From Streptomyces sp. TRM68416 (GTDB lineage: Bacteria; Actinomycetota; Actinomycetes; Streptomycetales; Streptomycetaceae): DNA of 64,000 nucleotides. Within the stretch, counting starts at the first letter, position 1, and every line of letters starts with the position of its first letter. The stretch covers positions 372,001 to 436,000 of the forward strand of contig NZ_JACVWU010000004.1 in NCBI RefSeq assembly GCF_014596915.1, in the 5' to 3' direction. The notes beneath the pieces are model-generated. The model did no database searches. It was not told the origin of the DNA and worked only from the letters and a program-made list of their open reading frames with translations. Position numbers and translations under genes: made by a program. This document shows positions 19,227 to 28,188 of this stretch, one piece after another.

Positions 19227-19697
19227 GCCCGCGCCGTTGTGTTCGTCGTCCTCCGGGAGTCTGCAGACGCGCTCCAGGAAGATGGCCGCCGCTATGACGG
19301 CGATGCCCGCGAGGACCGAGAAGCCGGCGTAGATGGCCTGGTCGCGGCGGGCGGGGACGTCGAGGACTTCCAGCAGGAAGATGCCCGTACCGCCGTACAT
19401 GCCGCAGACGAGGGCGGCGACCAGGGCGCTGGCCTGGCCGAAGACGACCGCGCGGGCAGCCATCAGGGGGTCGACGCCCTTGGCGCCGGGCCGGCGCTCG
19501 CGCTGCGCCTTGAGGCGGGAGCGGATCGAGAGCGCCGTGGCCAGCAGGACTGTGGCGATCAGGGCGAGGACGATGGGGGCGGCCAGGGGGACGCTCGGCA
19601 GGGTCCCGATCGAGTTCCAGAGGCGGGCGCCCGCCCAGGACAGGACGCCGGCGACGGCGAAGACGCCGGCCAGCATCCTGATACGCAGCTCTCTCAC
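19209..19697 (-). CDS. DUF3180 membrane protein of the folate cluster
   Basis: A 162-residue protein with four hydrophobic segments (MLAGVFAVAGVLSWAGA, LAAPIVLALIATVLLATAL, AARAVVFGQASALVAALVCG and IYAGFSVLAGIAVIAAAIF). It matches DUF3180, a family found almost only beside folK in actinobacteria; its function is unknown. The ATG at 19697 lies 49 nt after the folK stop, so it is probably the last gene of the folP-to-folK run. The C-terminus ends inside a 24-bp repeat whose downstream units also contain in-frame stops. Confidence 0.85.
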   Translation of the reverse strand: MRELRIRMLAGVFAVAGVLSWAGARLWNSIGTLPSVPLAAPIVLALIATVLLATALSIRSRLKAQRERRPGAKGVDPLMAARAVVFGQASALVAALVCGMYGGTGIFLLEVLDVPARRDQAIYAGFSVLAGIAVIAAAIFLERVCRLPEDDEHNGAGTAPAA

Positions 19698-19746
19698 GGT
19701 GTCCCTTCGGCTCCCCCGGACTGTGGTGTGTCGTCGACCTTAACGA

Positions 19747-20358
19747 TTACTCCGGCAGTCGGAGTTCCAGGTCCTCGCGCGGCGACACGCCCTCGCGGGG
19801 AACCGCGCCGAGCAGGTCGGCGACCGCGCCGCGGCCGGGCAGCTGCGCCGCGGGCTCCAGATCGTGCCAGGGGGCGAGGACGAAGGCCCGCTCGTGGGCG
19901 CGCGGGTGGGGGAGGGTGAGGACGGGGTCGTCGGAGACGACGTCGGCGTAGGCCACGATGTCGACGTCGAGGGTGCGCGGGCCCCAGCGCTCGTCCCGGA
20001 CGCGGTGGAAGGCCTCCTCGACCGCGTGCGCCCGCTCCAGCAGGGAGGACGGGGGGAGCGTCGTCTTCAGCACGACGACCGCGTTGAAGTAGGAGGGCTG
20101 GCTGCCCGGCTCCACGCCCCAGGGCTCCGTCTCGTACACCGGGGAGACCGCCTTGATACGGACGCCGGGGGTGTCCTCCAGGGCGTCGATGGCGCCCTGG
20201 AGCGTCTCCAGGCGGTTGCCGAGGTTGGAGCCGAGGGAGATCACGGCCCGCTGCGGGTTGTGCAGGGTGGTGTCGGCGGCGTCGACCTTCTCGACGACGG
20301 AGGCGGGTACCGGCTGTACGGTCGGGTCGCTGTGACCCTCGGTGAAGGACGCGGTCAT
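19747..20358 (-). CDS. folK: 2-amino-4-hydroxy-6-hydroxymethyldihydropteridine diphosphokinase
   Basis: A 203-residue HPPK that pyrophosphorylates 6-hydroxymethyl-dihydropterin with ATP, just before dihydropteroate synthase. Signature segments are VISLGSNLGNRLETLQGAID, SPVYETEPWGVEPGSQPSYFNAVV, and WGPRTLDVDIVAY with HPRAHERAFVLAPW. An N-terminal extension of about 40 residues precedes the domain. The ATG at 20358 overlaps the folB stop by 4 nt (ATGA), so the two genes are coupled. Confidence 0.96.
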   Translation of the reverse strand: MTASFTEGHSDPTVQPVPASVVEKVDAADTTLHNPQRAVISLGSNLGNRLETLQGAIDALEDTPGVRIKAVSPVYETEPWGVEPGSQPSYFNAVVVLKTTLPPSSLLERAHAVEEAFHRVRDERWGPRTLDVDIVAYADVVSDDPVLTLPHPRAHERAFVLAPWHDLEPAAQLPGRGAVADLLGAVPREGVSPREDLELRLPE

Positions 20359-20714
20359 ACTCGGCTCCGGGTGATGGTGACGGTCACGTCGTCGAAGGGG
20401 ACCGTGATCGGCGCGTCCGGTTTGTGGACGCGGACCTCGACCTCCTGGACCCCTTCGTGCTTCAGACAGGCCTGGGCGATGCGCTCGGCGAGGGTCTCGA
20501 TGAGGTTGACGGGCTCGCCCTCCACGACGGCCACGACCTCCTCGGCCACGATGCCGTAGTGCACGGTCTTGGTCAGGTCGTCGTCGGCGGCGGCCGGCCG
20601 GGTGTCCAGGCCGAGGACGAGGTCGACGACGAAGGTCTGGCCCTCCTCGCGCTCCTTGGGGAACACCCCGTGGTACCCGCGGGCCTTCAGGCCGCTCAGC
20701 GCGACACGATCCAC
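20355..20714 (-). CDS. folB: Dihydroneopterin aldolase
   Basis: A 119-residue enzyme converting dihydroneopterin to 6-hydroxymethyl-dihydropterin and glycolaldehyde. GLKARGYHGVFPKEREEGQTFVVD carries the conserved start, and LIETLAERIAQACL includes the catalytic Glu region. The GTG at 20714 is chosen because AGGAG lies 8 nt before it and homologues begin (M)DRVALSGLKARG; an upstream GTG overlaps that ribosome site. The gene precedes and overlaps folK. A 279-nt gap separates it from the NTF2-like gene, so an internal promoter is possible. Confidence 0.95.
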   Translation of the reverse strand: MDRVALSGLKARGYHGVFPKEREEGQTFVVDLVLGLDTRPAAADDDLTKTVHYGIVAEEVVAVVEGEPVNLIETLAERIAQACLKHEGVQEVEVRVHKPDAPITVPFDDVTVTITRSRV

Positions 20715-20993
20715 GCGAATCACTCCTGCAATCGTCGGTAGCGGCCGGTCCGTGCCGCGTGCGGGCGGCACACCGGCCTCGGACGAATCTACCTGCGGGC
20801 ACTGACAGGGCCGGGCCACGGGGGCGCGGGCCCGCGCCGGCCCATGAGGTTTCACCGAGCGTTTCCCCTGGGGAACCCGGCGGCTCACGGGCTGGTAGCC
20901 GCCCCTACCCACGGGTGCGTGAGTCCAACCACTTCCTGGTCCCTATGGGCGGTTCCCTCGGGCGCCCAGGCGTCTCATGGCGCGCCTACCCAT

Positions 20994-21497
20994 TCAGGAG
21001 GGTGTCTCGCCGCCTTCCTCCTCATCGGTTTCGGCCAGAACGGGCGAGGCGTGGTGGGACCAGAGCTTCCAGCCGGCCGGAGTGCGGCGGAAGAGGTTCG
21101 TGGCCACGACCAGCTGCCCGACGAGCGGGCCCAGCTCGTCGCCGCCCTCGGGGGCCGGGCCGCCGCTGAGGATGTTCTCGGTGCAGCTCACCAGCGCGGT
21201 GTCGCCGGTGACGGAAACGTGCACGTCGGTGAGGAAGAACTGGATGTAGTCGGTGTTCGCCATGATCAGCGCGTACGACCGCAGGACCTCGCCGCGGCCG
21301 GTCAGCACCGGCCAGCCGGGGTGTACGCAGGAGATCACGCCCGCGTCGGCGGGGTCGTGGTAGCTCTCGTCGACGCCCAGGTCGGAGGGGGTGAGCCACA
21401 GGGAGGAGAGCTCCTCGAAGTCGCCGCGCTCCAGTGCCTCGTAGAAGGCGGTGTTGGCGGCTTCCACCTGCTCGACGTCGGTGTGGGGGGCGCTCAC
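20994..21497 (-). CDS. NTF2-like (SnoaL / DUF4440-type) protein in the folate operon
   Basis: A 167-residue protein with the NTF2-like cone fold: VEAANTAFYEALERGDFEELSSLW at the start and TGDTALVSCTENIL followed by GWKLWSHHASPV at the end. Members include enzymes and binding proteins, and the fold alone does not fix a reaction. The GTG start overlaps the folP stop by 4 nt (GTGA) with GGGAG just upstream, so it is translated with folP. The same neighbour is common in Streptomyces folate clusters, suggesting a supporting role in pterin or folate metabolism (inference). Confidence 0.85.
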   Translation of the reverse strand: MSAPHTDVEQVEAANTAFYEALERGDFEELSSLWLTPSDLGVDESYHDPADAGVISCVHPGWPVLTGRGEVLRSYALIMANTDYIQFFLTDVHVSVTGDTALVSCTENILSGGPAPEGGDELGPLVGQLVVATNLFRRTPAGWKLWSHHASPVLAETDEEEGGETPS

Positions 21498-22420
21498 CGG
21501 GCTCCCTCGGGGGAGTGCGAGCCCGGCGCGGGGGCTTGCGCGCCCGGCGCTCGGTCGACTTCGCGCGCTCCCTCTACCGCGCGCGCGACCCGTACGGCGT
21601 CCGCGGTCGCGCGCACCTCGTGCACGCGCACCGCCCACGCGCCGGCGTGCGCCGCGAGCGCGGACACGGCGGCGGTCGCTGCGTCGCGCTCGCGCGCGGG
21701 CGGCGGCGCGCCCTGCGGGCCGGCCAGCACGCGGCCGAGGAACCGCTTGCGGGAGGCGGCGACGAGCAGCGGGTGACCGAGGCCGAGGAGACGGTCGAGG
21801 TGGGCGAGGAGCACGAGGTCGTGCTCGGCGTCCTTGGAGAAGCCGAGACCGGGGTCCACGACGATCCGGTCGGGGGCGATGCCACCCGCGAGGACGGCCT
21901 CCACGCGCGCGTGCAGTTCGTCGACGACTTCGGCGACGACGTCGTCGTAGACGCCCTTGACGTTGCCGCCCTCCAGGAAGCCGCGCCAGTGCATGACGAC
22001 GAAGGGGGCGCCGGCGGCCGCGACGACGGGGATCATCGCGGGGTCGGCCAGGCCGCCGCTGACGTCGTTGACGAGGGCGGCGCCGGCCGCCAGGGACTGT
22101 TCGGCGACACTGGCGCGCATGGTGTCGACGGAGACCGTCACGCCCTCGGAGGCGAGGCCGCGGACGACCGGGATGACGCGCTTGAGTTCCTCGTCCTCGT
22201 CGACGCGGGTCGCGCCGGGGCGGGTGGACTCGCCGCCCACGTCCACCAGGTCCGCGCCCTCGGCGACCAGGGTGAGGCCGTGCTTGACGGCGGCCGTCGT
22301 GTCGAACCAGCGGCCGCCGTCGGAGAAGGAGTCCGGGGTCACGTTCACGACTCCCATGACCGCGCAGCGGTCCCACTCCGGAAGTCCTGCCACGCGCGCG
22401 CGTCCGCTCTGCTTGCTCAT
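21494..22420 (-). CDS. folP: Dihydropteroate synthase
   Basis: A 308-residue TIM-barrel enzyme joining 6-hydroxymethyl-dihydropterin pyrophosphate with p-aminobenzoate; it is the sulfonamide target. All the usual loops are present: VVNVTPDSFSDGG, DVGGESTRPGA, SVDTMRASV, LVNDVSGG, PFVVMHWRG, VDPGLGFSKD and ASRKRFLG. The C-terminal tail is Ala/Pro-rich and extends about 20 residues past the barrel. It is the first gene of the leftward folate run and is preceded by a 117-nt gap after the MprF-like gene. Confidence 0.96.
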   Translation of the reverse strand: MSKQSGRARVAGLPEWDRCAVMGVVNVTPDSFSDGGRWFDTTAAVKHGLTLVAEGADLVDVGGESTRPGATRVDEDEELKRVIPVVRGLASEGVTVSVDTMRASVAEQSLAAGAALVNDVSGGLADPAMIPVVAAAGAPFVVMHWRGFLEGGNVKGVYDDVVAEVVDELHARVEAVLAGGIAPDRIVVDPGLGFSKDAEHDLVLLAHLDRLLGLGHPLLVAASRKRFLGRVLAGPQGAPPPARERDAATAAVSALAAHAGAWAVRVHEVRATADAVRVARAVEGAREVDRAPGAQAPAPGSHSPEGAR

Positions 22421-22460
22421 ACGTTCAGCGTAGGCCCCGGGAGGGGCGGTCAGGTCGTGC

Positions 22461-22517
22461 GGCCCGGGCGGAAGCCCTCGGGGGCGTGGGGAGAGGGGAG
22501 GAGCTCCCGCCCGGGCC
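22461..22517. terminator. Possible long-loop hairpin between the MprF-like gene and folP
   Basis: GGCCCGGGCGG (22461-22471) and CCGCCCGGGCC (22507-22517) are perfect complements separated by 35 nt. The placement is right for ending leftward transcription of the MprF-like gene, but the loop is long. Confidence 0.35.
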
Positions 22518-22537
22518 TGTCCGTGGTGTCCGTGCGC

Positions 22538-24367
22538 TCATGCCGCGCGGACGCTGTGCTCCGTCCTGGTGTGGACGCAGGGGCGCGCGGGGGCGGTACG
22601 ACGGCGCAGGAAGCGGGGCATCGCCACGTCGACGAAACCCTCCGCCCGCATGGCGGCGAGGCCGATGCGCGGCAGGTCCGCGGAGGCCCGGTAGACGACG
22701 AAGCGCGGCTCCCAGCGCGGCTGGAACTTCGCGTTGAACTTGTACAGCGACTCGATCTGGAACCAGCGGGAGAGGAAGACCAGCAGTCCGCGCCAGGCGC
22801 GCAGCACCGGGCCCGCGCCGATCTTCTCGCCGCGTGCGAGCGCCGAGCGGAACATCGCGAAGTTGAGCGACACGCGCGTGATGCCGAACTTCGGGGCCGC
22901 CTGGAGCGCGGCCACGATGAGCAGTTCGTTCATGCCGGGGTCGGCCGAGCGGTCGCGGCGCATGAGGTCGAGGGAGGCGCCGTCCGTCCCCCAGGGCACG
23001 AAGTGGAGGATCGCCTTCAGGTCGCCGTAGGGGCCGGGGGTTTCGTCGGCGCGGTGGGCGGTGGCGATCAGGCAGTCGCCGTCGGCGGGGTCGCCGATGC
23101 GGCCCAGTGCCATGGAGAAGCCGCGTTCGGTGTCGGTGCCGCGCCAGGCGTCGGCGGCGCGGCGGATGCGGTCCAGTTCGGCCTCGCCGAGGTCACGGAC
23201 GCGTCGTACCCGGGTTTCGTAACCGGCTCGTTCGATGCGCTTGACCATCTGGCGCACGTTGCGCATCGAGCGGCCGGCGAGCGAGAAATCCGCGACGTCC
23301 ACCACCGCCTCGTCGCCGAGTTCGAGGGCGTCGAGACCGGTCTCGCGGGTCCACACCTCGCCGCCCGTCTCCGAGCAGCCCATGACGGCCGGGGTCCAGG
23401 AGTGGGCGCGGGCCTCGTCCATGAAGCGCTCGATGGCGCCCGGCCAGGCCTCCACGTCGCCGATGGGGTCGCCGCTGGCCAGCATCACGCCGGAGACGAC
23501 CCGGTAGGTGACGGCCGCCTTGCCGCTGGGGGAGAAGACGACGGCCTTGTCCCGGCGCAGCGCGAAGTGGCCGAGGGAGTCGCGTCCGCCGTGCTTTTCC
23601 AGCAGGGCCCGCAGGCGGGACTCGTCCTCGCGCGTGAGGCGTGCGGCCGGGTGCTCCGGGCGGAAGGCGAGGTAGATCGTGGTGACGGCGGTGAGCAGGC
23701 CGAGGGCGCCCAGGGAGAAGGCGACGGTCCATGACGTCGTGCCCTGGTAGTCGACCGGGCCCTCGAAGCCGAACAGGCCGTACAGCACGTGCGTGATGCG
23801 CTCGGCCAGGCTCGGGTCGCCGATCAGGGTTCCCGGGTGGGCACTCACGATGACCAGGCCCAGGGCGAGGGAACCGGCGCCCATGAGGACGAAGTTGGCC
23901 AGCGCCCGCCACCTGCTGCGCGGGTCGGGCAGGGCCGCGAACTGGTCGCGGTGGCGCAGCAGGGCCGTCAGCAGGACGAGCGAGATGACCGTGCCCAGCA
24001 CGGAGTGGCGGTAGCCGAACTGGGCGACGGCGCCGGCCGGCAGCAGCGCCACCGCGGCCCGCCATGCCCGGCGCTTGCCCCGCTTGAGGCCGTGGGCGAG
24101 CAGGAGCAGCAGCACGCCGGTGCTGAGCGAGAGCGCGGCCGCGAACGGGCCGAGCGCGCCCGGCAGTACCTCGGCGAGGGCGTGCATACGGCTGTGCCGG
24201 AAGCGCGGGAAGACGCCCGCCGCGATGTCCAGAAGGCCTACGAGGGCACAGGCCCTGCCGACGAGAAGGGGGACGGCCTCGGGGCGCGGGCCGCGCAGCA
24301 GCCGGCGTGCCCGGTCCGTCAGCTGCACAGCCGCGCCCGACATTTGCTCATCTGTCCTGACAGACAT
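22538..24367 (-). CDS. MprF/LysX-like membrane phosphatidylglycerol lysyltransferase-domain protein (DUF2156)
   Basis: About 609 residues. Roughly six N-terminal membrane helices are followed, from about residue 230, by a cytoplasmic DUF2156 double-GNAT domain. That domain includes HFALRRDKAVVFSPSGKAAVTYR, DVADFSLAGRSMRNVRQMVKRIERAGYE and FSMALGRIGDP. MprF proteins add lysine or another aminoacyl group to phosphatidylglycerol, lowering surface charge and sensitivity to cationic peptides. There is no fused lysyl-tRNA synthetase (the LysX arrangement), so it must draw on free Lys-tRNA if it is an aminoacyl transferase. The start is uncertain: ATG 24367 (AGGA upstream), ATG 24418 or ATG 24343. 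Activity is inferred from domain similarity. Confidence 0.82.
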   Translation of the reverse strand: MSVRTDEQMSGAAVQLTDRARRLLRGPRPEAVPLLVGRACALVGLLDIAAGVFPRFRHSRMHALAEVLPGALGPFAAALSLSTGVLLLLLAHGLKRGKRRAWRAAVALLPAGAVAQFGYRHSVLGTVISLVLLTALLRHRDQFAALPDPRSRWRALANFVLMGAGSLALGLVIVSAHPGTLIGDPSLAERITHVLYGLFGFEGPVDYQGTTSWTVAFSLGALGLLTAVTTIYLAFRPEHPAARLTREDESRLRALLEKHGGRDSLGHFALRRDKAVVFSPSGKAAVTYRVVSGVMLASGDPIGDVEAWPGAIERFMDEARAHSWTPAVMGCSETGGEVWTRETGLDALELGDEAVVDVADFSLAGRSMRNVRQMVKRIERAGYETRVRRVRDLGEAELDRIRRAADAWRGTDTERGFSMALGRIGDPADGDCLIATAHRADETPGPYGDLKAILHFVPWGTDGASLDLMRRDRSADPGMNELLIVAALQAAPKFGITRVSLNFAMFRSALARGEKIGAGPVLRAWRGLLVFLSRWFQIESLYKFNAKFQPRWEPRFVVYRASADLPRIGLAAMRAEGFVDVAMPRFLRRRTAPARPCVHTRTEHSVRAA

Positions 24368-24483
24368 CGCATCCTGTAGTTCTGCGAGAGACCTTGGATC
24401 CGGTGCCGATTCGGGCATCCGGCGACATTGCGCCCTCTAGGACGGTGTCTCGGGGGGCGAGGTTCACTCACCTCGCCAAAGCC

Positions 24484-24503
24484 CGGTCAAAGCGCGGTCA
24501 AAG
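24484..24503. promoter_or_regulatory. Two CGGTCAAAG direct repeats spaced 11 bp
   Basis: CGGTCAAAG occurs at 24484-24492 and 24495-24503, one helical turn apart, in the 322-nt region between the divergent MprF-like and coiled-coil genes. SARP/AfsR-type regulators recognise heptamer direct repeats with 11-bp spacing. The match is only in geometry. Confidence 0.35.
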
Positions 24504-24689
24504 GCCGCGGAAAGTCCCGGGCAGGCGTCGGGGGGAGGTGTCAACAGCCGAAAATGATCTTGATCTTCTGCGAGTGCGGTCGCATTCGTGAGCCCTTCTG
24601 ATTGCTGATGACTCGCGAAGGCTGCGGGATGGCTGTGTTTTTACGGGGCTGGCCTCCAAGATTCGCCTACGCGCGGTAAGTTTCTGGCC

Positions 24690-26267
24690 ATGCCACGTGG
24701 ACGTCACCGCCATTCACCGCCCCTGCACAGGCTGCTGCCCCCCTCGGCGATCGCCGGCGTCTCGCTCGTCTGCGCTCTCGGACCCTGGGTGTTCTCGGAG
24801 GCGATGGTGCTCCGCGGGCTGGCCGCGGCCGCCGCGGCCACGGCGGTCGTGGGCGCGGTCGTGATGCGCCGCTGGGACATCCAGGCGGGCAAGCAGGTCG
24901 CCGACCTCACGCGCGCGCGTGCGAGCGACGAATGGCGTCACGAGGAGCGGGTCGCCGAACTGGAGACCGACCTGGAGGAGTCGCGCGCCCTGCGCGGCAA
25001 GCTGGAGCAGCGGCTGCGGGCCAAGCGCTCGGAGCTCGCGGGGCTGCGCAACGAACACGCGGCGCTGCTGCGGCGGTACGCCACGGCGGAGACCGAGCGC
25101 GCGAGCGCCCTGGAGGGCCGCCGGCTGCTGGAGATAGAAACCACGGTGCCCTCGCGCGCGCTGCCGCCCGCGTCGGCACCGGTGCTGGAAGCCGAGCCGG
25201 AGAATGCCGGGGCCGTGGCAGCCCGGGCCGAGGCGCAGGCGGAGGCCGGGGACGACGTCGAGACCGGCCTCGCGGCCGACGACGCGTCCGGGACCGCCGG
25301 TGACAGCTCGGGCGACAGCGCGGGTGGTGAGGCCGGCGACGAGACGAACGCTCCGGCGATCTTCTCGCCGGAGGGCTCCCGGCTCTTCCTGCGCGCGCGG
25401 GCGGCACTTTCCCGGTTCGACGGCGAGCGTGCGGCCGAGGGGAAGGACGTTTCCGAGGCGGAGGACGAGCCGAAGGCTGAGGACGCACCGAAGGCGGAGG
25501 ACGCTCCCAAGGCGGAGGGCACGCCCAGGGGGGAGGACGCTCCCAAGGGGGACGGCGAGGAGCGGGACGGCGACGCGGGGATGACCTCCGCGGCCGCACA
25601 GCACGACGCCTCCGCGCGGACGGGGACCTCCGAGCGGGCCGACGGCCCCGTGCAGACCGGGGAATCCGCGCAGACCGAGGGCTCCGCGCAGGCCGGGAGC
25701 TCCGTGCAGGCCGGGAGCTCCGCCCAGGCTGACGCTCCTGCGCGGACGGGAACCTCCGCGCAGGCCGACGGCCCCGCGCAGAGCAGTATCCCGGCGCAGG
25801 GCGGCCGCTCCCCGTACGACGAGGGGACGGCGGTCGGTTCAGCCGCGCAGGAGGACGAGGAGCAGGGGAAGCCCGAGGCGGTCGACGGGCAGGAGCACGT
25901 GCGCGCGGCCGCCGCCACCACGAGCAGGCCGGCTCTGCCCGCCCAGCAGCCCACCGGTCACTTCGTCGCCCCGACGGCGGTGGCCGTCGCCCCGTCGGCG
26001 CCCGTGCGGCGCCCGGCGGTCGAGGGCGGCTTCGACTTCTTCGGTACGAAGCAGGAGGCGACGCCCTCCGCCCTGGAGGCCGTGCAGAACGAGGACCTCG
26101 CCGACGTCGTCGGCCAGGAGGCGCTCGCGCTGCACAAGGCCGAGGCGGAGGCCGAGTTCAAGCCGGCGGACGAGGAGTCCCGCGGCATCGGCCAGGTGAT
26201 CGACCTGACGGCTCACGACGAGACGGAGCAGATCGACATGCAGGGCCTGCGGAGCGCGGTTTCCTGA
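24690..26267 (+). CDS. Membrane-anchored coiled-coil protein with a long low-complexity region
   Basis: A 525-residue protein with no enzyme motifs. A basic start is followed by two close hydrophobic helices (about residues 15-35 and 40-57, LAAAAAATAVVGAVVMRRW). Next comes a coiled coil (about 70-150, rich in Glu/Arg/Leu heptads). A long acidic, repeat-like stretch then contains EDAPKAEDAPKAEGTP and QAGSSVQAGSSAQA units and is likely disordered. The end reads QVIDLTAHDETEQIDM. Function unknown; a scaffolding or cell-wall-linked role is speculative. TAAGTT (24677-24682) ends 7 nt before the ATG, suggesting a leaderless transcript. Confidence 0.75.
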   Translation: MPRGRHRHSPPLHRLLPPSAIAGVSLVCALGPWVFSEAMVLRGLAAAAAATAVVGAVVMRRWDIQAGKQVADLTRARASDEWRHEERVAELETDLEESRALRGKLEQRLRAKRSELAGLRNEHAALLRRYATAETERASALEGRRLLEIETTVPSRALPPASAPVLEAEPENAGAVAARAEAQAEAGDDVETGLAADDASGTAGDSSGDSAGGEAGDETNAPAIFSPEGSRLFLRARAALSRFDGERAAEGKDVSEAEDEPKAEDAPKAEDAPKAEGTPRGEDAPKGDGEERDGDAGMTSAAAQHDASARTGTSERADGPVQTGESAQTEGSAQAGSSVQAGSSAQADAPARTGTSAQADGPAQSSIPAQGGRSPYDEGTAVGSAAQEDEEQGKPEAVDGQEHVRAAAATTSRPALPAQQPTGHFVAPTAVAVAPSAPVRRPAVEGGFDFFGTKQEATPSALEAVQNEDLADVVGQEALALHKAEAEAEFKPADEESRGIGQVIDLTAHDETEQIDMQGLRSAVS

Positions 26268-26304
26268 GAGGCGTGCCGAGGCCGGAGGGCCGGGGCCCGC
26301 GGCT

Positions 26305-27639
26305 CTATGCCATCCATCGGTCGGGCCGCGCGTCCCGCCGCCCCGTGCGGGACCGCTCCGCCTGACTCCGCAACAGCTCCGCGGCCTCCTCAGCGGCCCT
26401 GAGCCGGGCTGTCACCGTCTTGTTGGCCCCCGTGTCCACATGCACGTCGGCGAGGCCCAGGCGCCGCTGCCAGGGGCCTTGGGCCAGCCGTACGCTCTGC
26501 ACCTTCGCGTGCGGCACCAACGCCAGGCTGCGCCGCAGCAGCCCCTCGTGCGCGGCGAACACCCCGTCGGTGACGGCAAGGCCGTAGCCGCGCCACCACA
26601 CGGGCACACGCCACCGCGCGCGCCGCGGCGACCGGGACAGCGCCTCGGGCGGCGGCACCGTCACCCCCGGCAGCACGCGCGCGACGAGCGCCTCGGCGAC
26701 CTCGCGCGGCGCGACCGGCACCAGTACGGAGTTCGACGACCCGGCGACATCCAGCTCGACCCGCACCCACCCGCGCCGCCGCCACAGCAGCGGCCGCACG
26801 AGCCGCACGGTCTGCACCCGCCCCGGCGGCACGGTCTCGTGGACGCGGTCCAGCAGTCCGCGGTCGATGCGCAGCCCGTCGGGGGAGTCGGCCACCGTCC
26901 AGTCGTACTCGGCGACGAACCGGCCCACGCTGCTCGCGCCCGCCGCGCCGAGCAGCGGCACGGCGGCGGCCAGGACCGTCCACACGCTGTGGGTGGCCAG
27001 CCACAGCACCGGCGGTACGACGAGTGCGGCGACCAGGGTCCCCCAGGTGGCGCCCGTCAGTACGAGTGAGACGGCGAGCACGCCCGGGGGCACGCGCAGC
27101 AGCTCGCGCGCCGGCGCCTCGCCCACTTCGTGCGCCGTCTCGGGCGCGAACCCGGCGGCGCGCGCGAGCAGCTCCGCGCGGAGCGCACGCGCCTCGTCCG
27201 CGCCCAGGAAGGCGAGCTCGTCCTTCTTGTCGGTGCCTATGACGTCGAGTTTGAGCTTGGCGACGCCCGCCACGCGCGCGAGGAGCGGCTGGGTGACGTC
27301 GATGGCCTGGATCCGTTCGAGCCGGATGTGCGCGGTGCGGCGGAACAGCAGCCCGGTGCGGATGCGCAGCTCGGTGGCGGTCACCGCGAAGTGCGTGAAC
27401 CACCAGGTGAGGAAGCCGTAGAGGGCGGCTGCCGGGAGGACGACGGCCAGCACGATCAGCAGGGTGGTCGTCGTCAGCCGGGTCAGCTGGCGCTGCGCCT
27501 GGTCCGGGTCGTGCACCGCCCACCCGATGACCACGGCGACCGGCGCCCACGCCCGCCGGAGCGGTGTCACGGGGTGCAGCCGCCGCTCGGTGACGGACGG
27601 CTTCTCGCGTACGACGTCGTCGACGCCCGGCGCGGTCAC
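26305..27639 (-). CDS. Large PH-domain (bPH_2/DUF304 repeat) membrane protein
   Basis: A 444-residue protein of the YdbT-like group. Two to three bacterial PH (DUF304) domains alternate with pairs of membrane helices. Visible examples are TELRIRTGLLFRRTAHIRLERIQAIDVTQPLL and LRIDRGLLDRVHETVPPGRVQTVRL. A third copy, LAVTDGVFAAHEGLLRRSLALVPHAKVQSVRL, lies near the C-terminus. Their function is unknown; secretion or stress roles have been proposed in Bacillus. The GTG start overlaps the stop of the small PH gene by 4 nt (GTGA), so the pair is co-translated. Confidence 0.88.
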   Translation of the reverse strand: MTAPGVDDVVREKPSVTERRLHPVTPLRRAWAPVAVVIGWAVHDPDQAQRQLTRLTTTTLLIVLAVVLPAAALYGFLTWWFTHFAVTATELRIRTGLLFRRTAHIRLERIQAIDVTQPLLARVAGVAKLKLDVIGTDKKDELAFLGADEARALRAELLARAAGFAPETAHEVGEAPARELLRVPPGVLAVSLVLTGATWGTLVAALVVPPVLWLATHSVWTVLAAAVPLLGAAGASSVGRFVAEYDWTVADSPDGLRIDRGLLDRVHETVPPGRVQTVRLVRPLLWRRRGWVRVELDVAGSSNSVLVPVAPREVAEALVARVLPGVTVPPPEALSRSPRRARWRVPVWWRGYGLAVTDGVFAAHEGLLRRSLALVPHAKVQSVRLAQGPWQRRLGLADVHVDTGANKTVTARLRAAEEAAELLRSQAERSRTGRRDARPDRWMA

Positions 27640-28109
27640 AGCCCCGCCGATCGGGCCTCGCCCAGCTCGGTGAGCCGGTCGCGCAGCCGTTCCGCCTCGG
27701 CCGGGTCGAGGCCGGGGATCGTGGCGTCGGTCGCGGCGGCGGCCGTGTGCAGCTGCACGCTGGCCAGCCCGAAGTGCCGCTCGACGGGCCCGGAGGTGAC
27801 CTCGACGAGCTGCATGCGCCCGTACGGCACGACGGTCTCCTCGCGCCACAGCACGCCGCGGCTGATCAGCAGGTCGTCGGCGCGCTCGGCGTAGCGCCAG
27901 GAGCGCCAGTTGCGGCCGAGCATCACCCAGCCCCAGACCGCCGTCGCGAGCGGCACCAGCGCGAAGGCGGCCCAGCCGGCGCCGGCGACGAGCCCGAGCA
28001 GCACCGCCAGGCCGACGGTCAGCAGCCCCAGCCACACCACCAGCAGCATCCGTCGCATACGCAGCAGCCCCGGAGGAAGTCCGGTCCATACCGGTTCGTC
28101 CGCCTTCAT
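27636..28109 (-). CDS. Small PH-domain (bPH_2/DUF304, YdbS-like) membrane protein
   Basis: A 157-residue protein with two membrane helices ([22 protein letters not shown] and [19 protein letters not shown]) and one bacterial PH domain ([34 protein letters not shown]). YdbS-YdbT type pairs are conserved as neighbours, and this gene overlaps the larger partner. The ATG at 28109 has GGGAAG 7 nt upstream and is preferred; an ATG at 28157 would add 16 residues. It is divergent from nuoD2. Confidence 0.87.
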   Translation of the reverse strand: MKADEPVWTGLPPGLLRMRRMLLVVWLGLLTVGLAVLLGLVAGAGWAAFALVPLATAVWGWVMLGRNWRSWRYAERADDLLISRGVLWREETVVPYGRMQLVEVTSGPVERHFGLASVQLHTAAAATDATIPGLDPAEAERLRDRLTELGEARSAGL

Positions 28110-28188
28110 CTCATTGCTTCCCGTGTGCGCCGTGTTCTCCGGGCTCCCCGTCTCCATACGGCCAGCGTACGTAGGACAGACTGTGTTC

